This document shows, piece after piece, positions 9,338 through 18,504 of a stretch of DNA of 64,000 bases. The stretch comes from Candidatus Bathyarchaeota archaeon A05DMB-4 (lineage in GTDB: Archaea > Thermoproteota > Bathyarchaeia > Bathyarchaeales > SOJC01). How positions within the stretch are numbered: position 1 is the stretch's first letter; each line of letters begins with the position of its first letter. The translations under genes and the position numbers were made by a program. The DNA lies in the NCBI GenBank assembly GCA_019685575.1, contig JABFQO010000007.1, positions 1 to 64,000 of the forward strand, given 5' to 3'. Below the pieces are notes generated by a model. It saw only the letters and a list, made by a program, of their open reading frames with translations, searched no databases and was not told the origin of the DNA.

Positions 9338-10282
9338 CTATAGCAGTTCGCGCAACTGGCGTAGGTTGTCGATTTTTTCCAGTTCTTTGCGGTCGATGCA
9401 TTTGATGTGGTCGTTTTTGGCGTTTTCTTTTTCAGTGATTAACACGGGTTGAGCGTCGATTACTTTGCTTACGCTGATGATTTCTTCGACTCTTTTTTCG
9501 AGGTTGGGTTCTTTTCTGCTTGCTACGCCGCCCACTATGTTAACGTGTTCTTTTTTGGAGTTGGCGATAAAGTCGAACGGTGCTCTTTTCACGTGAGCAA
9601 CAAAAACATTAAGCCTTGACAGTTTTCTTTCAACAACGCGGAGACAATGGTGGGTGCTCAGCAGAAGTTTCGCTTTCGAAAGAAAACCCGTGTCTTGTTC
9701 CGGCGGCGGTTGAAACACGTCGATTTCCTGCACTAACGGAACCCCAAGCGCATATTCGAGGTTGTAAGCCGCAGAAATTGAAGCCTTGACCTTTCCTTTC
9801 TCATACCCATAAAGCGTTCTTCTCGAAATTCCCGTCATCTCAGCGAGTTTGCCCACAGAGAGTTCGAGGCTTTGCCTTTTCTTTCTAATTTTTTCGCCGT
9901 CAAGCCTCACATAATAGCCTCCGGGGGTGGCGTCCACGAGTGGATTTCTGCCGTGAAGGATTATTTCTTCAAGCGTCATGGGAGTGACGGCGTAAATACC
10001 GTAGCGAGAATATATCGTGTCGTCTTCCATGAGTTTGTGATGACTTTTCTCGCCGATAAGCAAGGGAACCGCCGAAAGATGCTTGGACAACATTTTAAGC
10101 TCCAGCGCATCTCTAACGGAAACGTTGCCTATGTTTTCGTGGGTCTTTATAAAAGCAAGTTGAAACTTTCTTCGGGCAACCATGTCGAAACAACTAGGTC
10201 TTGAACAACATCTTTCGGAAACGTCGAAGCCAGCTTTCCTCAGAGCAGATTCAGTAATGTCGGTCATTTCTGCTCGATTCAC
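9338..10282 (-). CDS. HTH-type transcriptional regulator, COG1395-like
   Basis: A 314-residue predicted regulator of the archaeal COG1395 type. The N-terminal 125 residues form a nuclease-like alpha/beta domain (FDMVARRKFQLAFIKTHEN; PLLIGEKSHHKLMEDDTIYSRYGIYAV). A Cro/XRE helix-turn-helix follows (LSVGKLAEMTGISRRTLYGYEKGK, about 141-164), then a second alpha/beta domain resembling the first. GTG 10282 has GGGAGG three bases upstream; ATG 10267 is the alternative. A good TATA box (TTTATATC at about 10321-10329 on this strand) lies about 45 bases upstream. The target and ligand are unknown. Confidence 0.88.
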   Translation of the reverse strand: MNRAEMTDITESALRKAGFDVSERCCSRPSCFDMVARRKFQLAFIKTHENIGNVSVRDALELKMLSKHLSAVPLLIGEKSHHKLMEDDTIYSRYGIYAVTPMTLEEIILHGRNPLVDATPGGYYVRLDGEKIRKKRQSLELSVGKLAEMTGISRRTLYGYEKGKVKASISAAYNLEYALGVPLVQEIDVFQPPPEQDTGFLSKAKLLLSTHHCLRVVERKLSRLNVFVAHVKRAPFDFIANSKKEHVNIVGGVASRKEPNLEKRVEEIISVSKVIDAQPVLITEKENAKNDHIKCIDRKELEKIDNLRQLRELL

Positions 10283-10411
10283 GGTCCTCCCTCAAACAAG
10301 AAAGAACCTTAAGAAGCGTCCGATATAAACCTACTTACTCAAAAATGTACCCTTAAACACAAAAGGATTCAAATTTTTTGTAAAAAACAAAAAACTGCCA
10401 ACGCTTTAAAC

Positions 10412-11113
10412 TTATTGTTTGTGTTTTCTGGCTACAACCATGGCGTGAGCTTTTTCGAAAGGCTCGAGGGGCACGATGTCGCTTATTTTGAAGTCACGTT
10501 CTTTTAGCACTTTGACTTCTTGCCTATACACTTCTGACGGCTCCTTCGTCACGTCGATGCTCTGAGACTTTACCGCAAGCATGACCCAGCCATTTTGTTT
10601 TAAGAAAAGGTCGGCGTTATCGGCTAAGATTTTGGCTTGCTCGGGCTGGGCGACGTCGCAGTAAATGTCATCAACGGGCTCCACAAACATCGCATACCGC
10701 TGAGGTGTTCTGGCATCCTCGAGCAACGGCGTCATGTTACGCCGAAAAGCACACACGTTGTTCACCAGTTCCCTCATAGAACGCGACGAAAACTCTACAC
10801 AATAAACGTGTCCGCCGTCGCCTACAATATCAGACACGTGACTCGCGGTTGTTCCAGACGCTGCCCCCAAGTATAACACCTTATGCTGAGGCTTTATCGG
10901 CATGGTTTTTAATCCCTTTAAAATCGCGGCCGCAAGTTTGCTCCTGAAAGCATCCCAAACTCGGTATTCCACGCCTTTCCAAACGATTAACCGTTCATTA
11001 TAAACATGTCTTCCCGGCGACAGATTCATTGTGGCAAGTTTTTCTGCGCCATCCTCGAACACAGCAAGGTATACTCCGGAAAATTCTGGGTGAGGCTTAA
11101 CGTTTACGACCAC
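10412..11113 (-). CDS. flpA: Fibrillarin-like rRNA/tRNA 2'-O-methyltransferase
   Basis: Fibrillarin, the SAM-dependent catalytic subunit of the box C/D sRNP that 2'-O-methylates rRNA and tRNA. Motifs seen are GVYLAVFEDG at the N-terminus, the SAM loop VLYLGAASGTTASHVSDIV, acidic CVEFSSRS, and YCDVAQPEQAKIL. The open frame extends to 11194, inside nop5, but GTG 11113 has GAGGAG eight bases upstream and gives the family-length 233-residue protein. It overlaps the end of nop5 by 17 bases, so the two partners are translationally coupled. Confidence 0.95.
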   Translation of the reverse strand: MVVNVKPHPEFSGVYLAVFEDGAEKLATMNLSPGRHVYNERLIVWKGVEYRVWDAFRSKLAAAILKGLKTMPIKPQHKVLYLGAASGTTASHVSDIVGDGGHVYCVEFSSRSMRELVNNVCAFRRNMTPLLEDARTPQRYAMFVEPVDDIYCDVAQPEQAKILADNADLFLKQNGWVMLAVKSQSIDVTKEPSEVYRQEVKVLKERDFKISDIVPLEPFEKAHAMVVARKHKQ

Positions 11114-12326
11114 GTTTGAATCTCCTCGACGGCGTTTCCTTAGGCTTCTGCCATTGCGATGCGGAAGTAGAAGGCGGCTCGACGTATTTCTCATGGATTC
11201 CTTTAATTCTTCTCTCTAAATCTGCTTTCAACTCGTCGCCAACGTATTTGCCACCATAAGCGTCTATCCTCGCAGCAATAGCGATTTTTCCAGCCAATGC
11301 ACGGGCAACTTTCCCTCTCTGCCACCGCGCTGCCTCGTGAATTGATGCGTGCTGAAACAGTAGTCCATGCTTTGGCGGTCGAGCCCCAGTTTTCAACGCC
11401 CTAAACAACGCCTTCTCAGCACCCAAAACTTGGATCGTGCTCGCGGGCATTTTCGCCAAGTTGGTTAACCCGCCGGCTACTGCGATCAGCCTCGCGCCGA
11501 GAAGCGAACCAACCACAGCGGTTATGTTGGGCGCAACTTCACTCATGGCTGAATCAATGTGTGCCTCTAATGCTTGCCTGACCTCGTAAAGCCCCAATGT
11601 GGTTTTGCATAATTCTTTTACTTGCTTCATGTCGTCTTCTCTTACTGCCGCTCCCATGGAAGACGTTGCAGCATTCGCGATTTGTTGAGCCTTGTCACGT
11701 GGCAACCCTTCTTTTTCAAGATTCTCCAAGGTGAAATTTTCTCGCGCACCAAGATTCAGAACCAGTCTCGCGTAGGTCTCGTGTCTCTCCAAGAGACCGT
11801 CTAACTCTGGAAAATGCAAACCGTACCATTCACGTATCCTACTCATGAAAAGATTAACCGTCTTGTCCAAGTCGTCGATTGACAAAATGACTTGGGCAAC
11901 CATCAAATCACGCTTTTCTACAGCTACCCGCACACGTCTCTTAGTCAACGCAACTGAAACGTCACGAACCCAATCGCGGAACTCATCAGATGTTCTCACA
12001 AAGCCCGCATCAACCGCAAACTGAGCCATACTCTTGTTCAGTAAGCTTTCCACAGAAGAAAGTTTGACTGCTTCCACTTGGACGTTGAAAAGTTCCTTCA
12101 CATTTTTACCGATTTCCGAACTCTCCAAAGCAAACTCGCCATACCCTTCGTCGACAAGTTTCTTAAGGAGTAATTGAAGCTCTTCAACCACCACTCCAGT
12201 TTCAGATTTGAAAATCTTCTCCGCAACCATGTCCGCATCCTTTCTGAACAAAACTTTATCTATCAAACGGTTAGTCTCGTCAAAAGCAAAAAAGCCAAGT
12301 ATGGAGCCCACGATTTTTGCTTTCAT
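11097..12326 (-). CDS. nop5: Nop5/Nop56/58-like box C/D sRNP scaffold protein
   Basis: A 409-residue Nop5, the scaffold that joins fibrillarin to L7Ae-bound box C/D guide RNA. The N-terminal fibrillarin-binding domain covers about residues 1-120, then a coiled-coil pair (about 125-250), then the Nop domain with the diagnostic stretch VVGSLLGARLIAVAGGL and ASTIQVLGAEKALFRAL. A basic tail (RRFKRGRKR) ends the protein. The downstream flpA overlaps it, reproducing the standard archaeal nop5-flpA operon. Confidence 0.97.
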   Translation of the reverse strand: MKAKIVGSILGFFAFDETNRLIDKVLFRKDADMVAEKIFKSETGVVVEELQLLLKKLVDEGYGEFALESSEIGKNVKELFNVQVEAVKLSSVESLLNKSMAQFAVDAGFVRTSDEFRDWVRDVSVALTKRRVRVAVEKRDLMVAQVILSIDDLDKTVNLFMSRIREWYGLHFPELDGLLERHETYARLVLNLGARENFTLENLEKEGLPRDKAQQIANAATSSMGAAVREDDMKQVKELCKTTLGLYEVRQALEAHIDSAMSEVAPNITAVVGSLLGARLIAVAGGLTNLAKMPASTIQVLGAEKALFRALKTGARPPKHGLLFQHASIHEAARWQRGKVARALAGKIAIAARIDAYGGKYVGDELKADLERRIKGIHEKYVEPPSTSASQWQKPKETPSRRFKRGRKR

Positions 12327-12504
12327 GCTTCATCCTCCATCATCGAATTTCTCAGCAACTTTAGAATCCTTCAAGCCGAGATAAAACCATTCCTCCTTAA
12401 TAGACTCCGCTTCACGTAATAATTGCGGAAAAATGAAAAAACAAGCAGGAAAAAATTGGAAAAATGACGTAAGTTGAAGATTTTTCTCGAAGAATTTTTC
12501 ACAA

Positions 12505-12520
12505 ATTTTATATAATAACG
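12505..12520 (+). promoter_or_regulatory. TATA box of the small HTH gene
   Basis: The A/T run TTTTATATAATAAC lies about 35-45 bases before ATG 12552. A start site near 12535 would leave a short leader containing AGGAG at 12541-12545. The rest of the 12327-12551 gap is A-rich and shows nothing else. Confidence 0.55.
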
Positions 12521-12551
12521 CTAGGTCAGATATTAATCGAAGGAGTTTGGT

Positions 12552-12800
12552 ATGTTAAGGTATAGGTACGCCTTAACAGAGGAAGGCAAGAGACGTTGCA
12601 AAAGCAACGAGTTTTACTTGCAAGACACTGCTAACTATAGGGGTTACACCGAAAGAATATTCACCCTCCTGTACCGATCCGGATCGCCCATGACCGCCCG
12701 CGAAATAAGCGAGCTTACGGGTATAAAAATCCGTTCAGTAAACGGTGTAATCACCTTCAACATCGGCGCAGGCTACATCACACGCCTACAGATAAAGTAG
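12552..12800 (+). CDS. Small winged-helix DNA-binding protein
   Basis: An 82-residue basic protein. Residues about 30-80 form a winged helix: TERIFTLLYRSGSPMTAREISELTG, then the recognition helix IRSVNGVITFNIGAG and a short wing. The first 25 residues (RYRYALTEEGKRR) also look like a wing-type strand and helix. AGGAG at 12541-12545 and a TATA box at 12505-12520 support expression as a single gene. The downstream pyrD has its own TATA box, so the two are probably separate. A regulatory role is inferred; no target can be read. Confidence 0.75.
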   Translation: MLRYRYALTEEGKRRCKSNEFYLQDTANYRGYTERIFTLLYRSGSPMTAREISELTGIKIRSVNGVITFNIGAGYITRLQIK

Positions 12801-12839
12801 GCTGTCCTTCGCCGTCTCCTTCTTTTTCTCGTCAAAAAG

Positions 12840-12854
12840 TGAATAATATAAATC
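12840..12854 (+). promoter_or_regulatory. TATA box of pyrD-pyrK
   Basis: GAATAATATAAATCC at 12840-12854 is a clear archaeal TATA element about 40 bases before GTG 12891. It would start transcription near 12873 and give a very short leader for the pyrD-pyrK transcript. Confidence 0.55.
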
Positions 12855-12890
12855 CTAGTCCGGCGAATACGTAGCAGATGGCGAGTTTAT

Positions 12891-13832
12891 GTGGCTCGTT
12901 GGAGAAAGCCAAACTTGAAAAGTAAACTGAGCATCGATTTGGCTGAACTACGATTGGCTAACCCTGCAATGCTTGCTGCCGGAATTTTAGGCATGACTAG
13001 CTTTTCGTTGAAACGCGTGGCAGAAGCAGGGGCGGGAGCAGTAGTGACAAAGTCTGTGGGCTTAAAACCCCGAATGGGCTATCCAAACCCGACCGTGACA
13101 CAAGCAGAAGGTGGCGTACTAAACGCTATGGGGCTCCCTAACCCGGGAATAGATTACTTCGCCGAAGAAATACGAAAGACAAAATCAACGGTAAACTGCC
13201 CAGTAATCACGAGCATCTACGGCTTCTCAGCAGAAGAGTACGCGAAAATTGGAAAAAAAGCCGAGGAAGCAGGCACGGATGCTTTAGAGTTGAATGTTTC
13301 TTGCCCACACGTGGAAAAAGTCGGGTGCGAAATCGGGCAAGACCCTAAAATACTAAAGACCATAGTTAAAACCGTGAAAAAAAACGTAAGCATACCTGTT
13401 TTTGTGAAACTAACGCCTAACGTCACGAACATCATTGAATTCGCCAAAACCGCAGAAGAAGGCGGTGCAGACGCGGTTACGGCAATTAACACCGTCCGAG
13501 CCATGGCAATAAACGTGGAAACCAAAAGGCCAATACTTGGAAACAAACTCGGCGGACTTTCAGGCCCCGCCATAAAACCCATAGCGCTTAGATGCGTCTA
13601 CGAGATTTACCCCGAAGTTAAAGTGCCCATAATAGGCTGCGGCGGCATACGCAGTTGGCGAGACGCTGTGGAGTTCATACTGGCAGGCGCAACTGCAGTT
13701 CAAGTTGGCACAGCCATCTCGTTTGAAGGACCAGAGGTTTTTCAATCGATTAAGAAAGGAATTGAAGCTTATCTAAAGAAGGAAAAGCATGGGAGCGTAA
13801 GAGAGATTGTCGGTTTGGCACACCGAGGCTAA
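12891..13832 (+). CDS. pyrD: Dihydroorotate dehydrogenase, catalytic subunit (class 1B)
   Basis: FMN enzyme oxidising dihydroorotate to orotate in pyrimidine synthesis. TIM-barrel landmarks are NPAMLAAGILG, KSVGLKPRMGYPNPT, NAMGLPNPG, the catalytic loop LNVSCPHVEKVGCEIGQDP (Cys base of class 1B), KLTPNVTNI, INTVRA, LGGLSGPAIKP and the phosphate site GCGGI with GATAVQVGTA. Length is 313 residues from GTG 12891; TTG 12915 is another possible start. Its end overlaps pyrK by 26 bases, so the heterotetramer subunits are coupled. NAD is the expected acceptor through PyrK. Confidence 0.96.
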   Translation: MARWRKPNLKSKLSIDLAELRLANPAMLAAGILGMTSFSLKRVAEAGAGAVVTKSVGLKPRMGYPNPTVTQAEGGVLNAMGLPNPGIDYFAEEIRKTKSTVNCPVITSIYGFSAEEYAKIGKKAEEAGTDALELNVSCPHVEKVGCEIGQDPKILKTIVKTVKKNVSIPVFVKLTPNVTNIIEFAKTAEEGGADAVTAINTVRAMAINVETKRPILGNKLGGLSGPAIKPIALRCVYEIYPEVKVPIIGCGGIRSWRDAVEFILAGATAVQVGTAISFEGPEVFQSIKKGIEAYLKKEKHGSVREIVGLAHRG

Positions 13833-14634
13833 TAGTCTACGGGTTGTTCCGTTAAAGAAAGCGAAACAAGAGAACTCTTCTGTAAAAACACTGTTTTTTG
13901 ACGATGAACTCTGCCGAAAAGCCGTGCCCGGACAGTTTATTATGATTTGGATTCCTGGATTAGACGAAATTCCGATGAGCATATCCTACACTTTCCCTCA
14001 GGGCGCATCTGTTAGCGTGGAAAAGGTGGGTCCAGCAACCGAGGCTTTGCATGCACTGCGCGCGGGCGACTTGATTGGCATCCGTGGACCCTTCGGCAAC
14101 GGATTCCGCTTAATGAAGAAGGGAAGCGTTCTTATCGTCGGAGGCGGCACGGGACTTATTCCGTTAACGTTTCTTGGCGAAAAACTGGCAAAGTTAGGCG
14201 TAAAAATAACTTTTATGGCGGGCGCTAAAACAAAGGAGAAGTTGTTGTTTACAGATAAAATTGGGTTGCTTGCTCGGAAAAACCGAGGAAAAATGATCGT
14301 CACCACTGATGATGGAAGTTGTGGAATACGATGCCTAGTCACTGACGCAGCAGAGGAACTGCTGGTTAAGGAAAAGTTTGACATGATTTACGCTTGCGGC
14401 CCGGAACCCATGATGTACAAAATGCTTTCACTCGCCGAAAAGCACAATGTCGCATTCCAAGCAAGCCTAGAAAGGCTCATGCGATGCGCTATGGGAATTT
14501 GTGGAAGCTGTATGCTTGGCAAGTTTCGAGTATGCGTGGACGGTCCGGTTTTCACAAAAGCACAATTGCGCGCTGTGAAGGATGAATTCGGACGTTTTAA
14601 ATTGAATTTTAACGGAAAAAGGTTGAAGATTTAA
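13807..14634 (+). CDS. pyrK: Dihydroorotate dehydrogenase electron-transfer subunit PyrK
   Basis: Iron-sulphur flavoprotein that carries electrons from PyrD to NAD. An FAD-binding barrel (PGQFIMIWIPG; IPMSISYTF) is followed by the NAD domain (VLIVGGGTGLIPL; YACGPEPMMYKML). The C-terminal 2Fe-2S ligands are present in the segment CAMGICGSCMLGKFRVCVDG. Starts at TTG 13807, overlapping the pyrD end. The 275-residue length is normal for the family. Confidence 0.95.
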   Translation: MSVWHTEANSLRVVPLKKAKQENSSVKTLFFDDELCRKAVPGQFIMIWIPGLDEIPMSISYTFPQGASVSVEKVGPATEALHALRAGDLIGIRGPFGNGFRLMKKGSVLIVGGGTGLIPLTFLGEKLAKLGVKITFMAGAKTKEKLLFTDKIGLLARKNRGKMIVTTDDGSCGIRCLVTDAAEELLVKEKFDMIYACGPEPMMYKMLSLAEKHNVAFQASLERLMRCAMGICGSCMLGKFRVCVDGPVFTKAQLRAVKDEFGRFKLNFNGKRLKI

Positions 14635-14710
14635 CTGTTTTGCATGTGCTTGGTTGATGATTGTTGCTGAGTAAAAGGTTCTAATTCAGACACGTATCTG
14701 AACTCGAAAT

Positions 14711-14884
14711 ATGTCGTGTTTTGATGAAAAGATTAAAAATCTTCTTCTCGTGTTAAACTATAGGAGACAGCAGATTTTGAGACGAACAGAGAAGGCTGAC
14801 AAACTCAAAATGATGCTCAAAGACCAAGGCTATTCAGAGAAGGCGACCCGAGAAATTCTGAAATGGTACGGCGAAAACTCCTAA
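14711..14884 (+). CDS. Small basic helical protein, 57 residues
   Basis: A short open frame between pyrK and ileS, read directly from the sequence: ATG 14711 to TAA 14882-14884. The product is Lys/Arg-rich and predicted helical, with MSCFDEKIKNLLLVLNYRRQ at the start and SEKATREILKWYGENS at the end. The second half resembles a DNA- or RNA-binding helical hairpin. A downstream in-frame TTG (14777) or ATG (14804) could be the real start. No convincing Shine-Dalgarno site is present before 14711. Function unknown. Confidence 0.45.
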   Translation: MSCFDEKIKNLLLVLNYRRQQILRRTEKADKLKMMLKDQGYSEKATREILKWYGENS

Positions 14885-14971
14885 CTATCATCGTGACTGG
14901 ACAGATTCTTACTTCAAAAAAGTTATATGCATGTGTAGGCATCTGTAGGGGTTGGCGGGAAAGAATGACCG

Positions 14972-17900
14972 GTGACTGCCAAATTCGAAACTGATTCTCG
15001 TCGTTGGCTTACTGAAGATTATCGCCCGCTTGACCTTGAGAAAAAAGTACGCGAATTCTGGAAAATGAACAAGACCGCGACAAAACTGATGCAACAACGA
15101 GAAAACTCCAACAAAGGCGTTTTAGGCTACGTAGAAGGCCCACCCACGCTGAACGGTCTTCCCCACGTTGGCCATGCACGCGGTAGAGTCATGAAGGATT
15201 TGCGTTACCGTTGGAAGTCGATGCAAGGTTTTTACATGAACCTTTGGGCAGGCTGGGACACTCAAGGCTTGCCCGTGGAATTAGAGGTCGAACGGGCGTT
15301 AGGCGTTAAAAACAAGCGCGAACTTCTCGAAAAGGTTAGTTTGGAAAAATTTGTAGAAGAATGCAAGAAAACCGTCATGAAATACTACAAGGAATGGCGG
15401 AGCGCCGACGACAAACTTGGCATGTTTATGGATTACGATAGGGCTTACTGGACCTATCTAGATGCATACATAGAACGCGAATGGCAGTATCTGAAGAAGG
15501 CTTGGGAGCAGGGCTTGCTAGGCGAAGGATACTATGTAGTTGCTTATTGTCCTCACTGTCAAACTTCGTTGAGCAACGCAGAAGTCGGGCTTGGCTACGA
15601 GGAAGTCGAGGATCCTTCAACATACTTCAAATTCAAAGTAGACGGTGGGAAGAACGAGTTTTTCCTTGTTTGGACGACCATGCCCTTCACTCTGGTTACA
15701 GACATGATGCTGGCGGTGCATCCAGAAGCCGAATACGCCAAGGTCAAGGTGGGTGACGAAGTTTGGATAATGGTTTCTCAGCGTGTTGAGGCTTTGATGC
15801 AGGAACTGGAAGTAGAGAAGTATGAGGTGCTTGAAACTGTTAAGGGCAGCGAATTGGAAGGTGTAAAGTACAGTTATCCCTTCATGGATTTGGTGCCTAA
15901 ACAGAAGGAACTTGACAAACTTCCACACGTGCACACGGTTGTCTGCGAGGATTTTGTCGACGTTTTAACCGCGACTGGAATCGTACATTTGGCGCCTGGG
16001 AACGGTGAAGACGATTTTGTAGCCGCTCAGAAGCGAGAAATGGAGGTTTATGTGCCGTTTGACGACGAATGCAAGTTCACCAAAGAAGCAGGCGCGTTTG
16101 ACGGTTTGTTCGCAAGAGATGCCGACGCCAAAGTAGTGGAAGAACTTAGGAAACGCGGATTGTTGGTTTCAGTCAAGCTCGTGCGTCATGAGTACCCAAC
16201 TTGTTGGCGTTCGCATCATAAGCTGGTTTGGCTTGCAAGAAGAGAATACTACCTCTGGACCAACAAGATAAACAAGCGCGTCGTCTCAGCTGCAGAAAAG
16301 GTGGAATACTTCAACGAAAGCCCAAAAAACCGTTTCCTCTCTTTCCTGAAAGAAGGTAAACCATGGTGCATAAGCCGAGAGCGAGTTTGGGGCACACCAT
16401 TGCCCGTTTGGGTTTGCGAAAAATGCGGAACAAAAACTTTAGTCGCTAGCAAGAAAGAAATGGCTGAAAAATCGTTGGAGCCGCTTCCGAAGGATTTTGA
16501 ACTACACAAGCCGTGGATAGATAGAGTTGTTTTCAAATGCGACAAGTGTGGAGGCTTGATGAAACGCGAGCCTTTCGTTCTCGACTGCTGGTTTGACAGT
16601 GGAGCTTCTCCTTACGCAAGATACACGGACGCCGAATTTGAAAAGTTCGTGCCAGTTGACTTCTTGACCGAAGCCATAGACCAAACCCGCGGCTGGGCTA
16701 ATTCGCTTTTACTGTTGCACGTGACCTTAACTGAGAAAGCAGAAGCACCATACAGGGCATTCTTGTTTCAAGGGCACGTTTTAGACGCAAAGGGCAGAAA
16801 GATGAGTAAAAGCTTAAAGAACATGTTGGAAGCCAACCCGCTATTGGAGAAAACTTCAGCGGACGTTTTCCGCTTCTACGTGCTCTGGAAATGCTCACCC
16901 GTGGACTCGATGAACTTTGACTTGCAAGAACTAAGCAAGCGTCCCTACCAAGTCTTGAGCACGCTGTATCATTTACACAGGTTTTTCATGCAAAACGCCG
17001 AGTACGATAACTTTAACCCAAAAACACACAGCCTAGAATGGGCAGAAAAAAACAAGGCGCTTAGACCAGTTGACCGTTGGCTCTTGTCGAAGCTACAGGG
17101 CGCCGTGAAAAGGGTTACTGATAGGCTGGATAGCTGCGAGTTTCAGTTGGCTTTGTCTGAGCTTGAGGAATTTGTCGTGGACGTGTTAAGCCGTGATTAC
17201 GTGCCCATGGTTCGCAAGGACTTGTGGACTGATGAGCCCGAAACACTGAACCGAAGACTAGCCGTCTACTCGACGCTTCACTACGTTCTGAAAACCCTAG
17301 TCCTACTCTTCAACCCTGCAACGCCATTTCTCTGCGAAGCCCTTTATCAAAGAGTCTACCGTCAATTAGAAACCAGTTTGCCCGAATCGGTAAATTTCGA
17401 AGGATGGCCCACACCAAACGATGCTTTAGAAGACAAAGCCGTCGAACAACAGTTTGAAACCTTAAAGCAAGTTGTTTCGTTGACATACTCGGCTCGACAA
17501 TCGGCAAAGCTGAAACGAAGGTGGCCGTTGCGTACGGTTCAGGTTGCGGCGCCTAAGAATGTCCAGAAAGCCTTGAAAGAATTGGAAGATTTGTTTCTTG
17601 AACTCGCGAACGTGAAGGTTGTTGAATACATGGATAAACTTTCAACAGAGGATGCGAAGGGTTGGCAAGTGGCTTCTGACGGCGATGTACACGTGCGGCT
17701 TTCTACTGTTCGAGACGAGGCTTTGGTGGGCGAGGGTGTAATGCGGGACTTGTCCAGACGCGTGCAGTCGCTTAGGAAGGAGTTAGGCTTCTCGCCGACC
17801 GATATGCTTGAAACCGTGCACCTAGCCGAACTCGACAAGGAAACCGTGAAACTGCTGATGCCTTTCTTGAAAGAAATGGCTGAACTGGTAAGAGCGAAAA

Positions 17901-17995
17901 GGGTCCAAGTGCACCAAAAACGAGACGAAGTAAACGCGGAATGGCATGAATACCCATTAGACAATGCTAAGATGTACGTCGCCATAACAAAATAG
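14972..17995 (+). CDS. ileS: Isoleucyl-tRNA synthetase
   Basis: Class I synthetase charging tRNA-Ile, 1007 residues. The HIGH motif appears as GLPHVGHARGR, the KMSKS loop as GRKMSKSLKN, and WAGWDTQGLPVELEVE is typical of IleRS. The editing domain (about residues 190-390) includes VWTTMPFTLVTDMMLAV. Zinc-type cysteines occur at CPHCQ and at CEKCG...CDKCG. The anticodon-binding domain covers about 650-830, with a C-terminal extension. GTG 14972 is the start used; no strong Shine-Dalgarno site is visible. Confidence 0.97.
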   Translation: MTAKFETDSRRWLTEDYRPLDLEKKVREFWKMNKTATKLMQQRENSNKGVLGYVEGPPTLNGLPHVGHARGRVMKDLRYRWKSMQGFYMNLWAGWDTQGLPVELEVERALGVKNKRELLEKVSLEKFVEECKKTVMKYYKEWRSADDKLGMFMDYDRAYWTYLDAYIEREWQYLKKAWEQGLLGEGYYVVAYCPHCQTSLSNAEVGLGYEEVEDPSTYFKFKVDGGKNEFFLVWTTMPFTLVTDMMLAVHPEAEYAKVKVGDEVWIMVSQRVEALMQELEVEKYEVLETVKGSELEGVKYSYPFMDLVPKQKELDKLPHVHTVVCEDFVDVLTATGIVHLAPGNGEDDFVAAQKREMEVYVPFDDECKFTKEAGAFDGLFARDADAKVVEELRKRGLLVSVKLVRHEYPTCWRSHHKLVWLARREYYLWTNKINKRVVSAAEKVEYFNESPKNRFLSFLKEGKPWCISRERVWGTPLPVWVCEKCGTKTLVASKKEMAEKSLEPLPKDFELHKPWIDRVVFKCDKCGGLMKREPFVLDCWFDSGASPYARYTDAEFEKFVPVDFLTEAIDQTRGWANSLLLLHVTLTEKAEAPYRAFLFQGHVLDAKGRKMSKSLKNMLEANPLLEKTSADVFRFYVLWKCSPVDSMNFDLQELSKRPYQVLSTLYHLHRFFMQNAEYDNFNPKTHSLEWAEKNKALRPVDRWLLSKLQGAVKRVTDRLDSCEFQLALSELEEFVVDVLSRDYVPMVRKDLWTDEPETLNRRLAVYSTLHYVLKTLVLLFNPATPFLCEALYQRVYRQLETSLPESVNFEGWPTPNDALEDKAVEQQFETLKQVVSLTYSARQSAKLKRRWPLRTVQVAAPKNVQKALKELEDLFLELANVKVVEYMDKLSTEDAKGWQVASDGDVHVRLSTVRDEALVGEGVMRDLSRRVQSLRKELGFSPTDMLETVHLAELDKETVKLLMPFLKEMAELVRAKRVQVHQKRDEVNAEWHEYPLDNAKMYVAITK

Positions 17996-18006
17996 GCTTA
18001 ATTCTC

Positions 18007-18486
18007 TTACTTTCTTATTTTCAGCACCAGTTCCGCAGTTCTTTTACCCAGGTCCTTGCAAATTTCCATGTCTTCTTCTCGTGGTCTACCAACGGCAGTA
18101 GCGCCATAGTGTTTCTCATGTGCTCTCCCTTGCACAATCATTCCGTGCACAAGCATGGCTTCAAGAATAGAGATTATAGTGGTTTCTGCTCCGCATGCGG
18201 TTCCGCCGGAACTCGTGAACGCCGCACCTACTTTTCCGCTAAGCTTTCCGTGAATCTTGACTGACTCGTCGAATAATGTTTTGATTTTCCCCGCCATCTG
18301 TCCATAATACGTGGGTGAACCGATTATGATGCCGTCAGCGTTCAATAAATCATCCAGCGTTGCCTGTTCCACCTTCTTAACATCTACCACAACGTCCTTA
18401 ACCAGCTTTACCCCCTCAGCCACCGCGTGCGCCATCTTCTCAGTATTCCCTGTTCTCGAATAGTAAACTATCAGCACTTTCGCCAA
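18007..18486 (-). CDS. Flavodoxin-family (WrbA-like) protein
   Basis: A 159-residue FMN-binding flavodoxin fold. The phosphate loop is YYSRTGNTEKMA (residues 8-19), followed by GIIIGSPTYYGQMAGKIK and AAFTSSGGTACGAETTI, which contact the isoalloxazine in WrbA-type quinone reductases. It may be an electron carrier or an NAD(P)H:quinone oxidoreductase. ATG 18486 starts the first strand. It precedes no obvious redox partner; the neighbour on the same strand is an HExxH protein 18 bases away. Confidence 0.9.
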   Translation of the reverse strand: MAKVLIVYYSRTGNTEKMAHAVAEGVKLVKDVVVDVKKVEQATLDDLLNADGIIIGSPTYYGQMAGKIKTLFDESVKIHGKLSGKVGAAFTSSGGTACGAETTIISILEAMLVHGMIVQGRAHEKHYGATAVGRPREEDMEICKDLGKRTAELVLKIRK

Positions 18487-18504
18487 GCATACCGCCCCTC
18501 ATAG

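Noticed and set aside
14640-14705. Possible box C/D guide RNA (TGATGA at 14654, CTGA near 14699)
   Set aside because: The C box has T in place of a purine, there is no terminal stem, and the internal CTGA leaves too short a guide; C' is missing.
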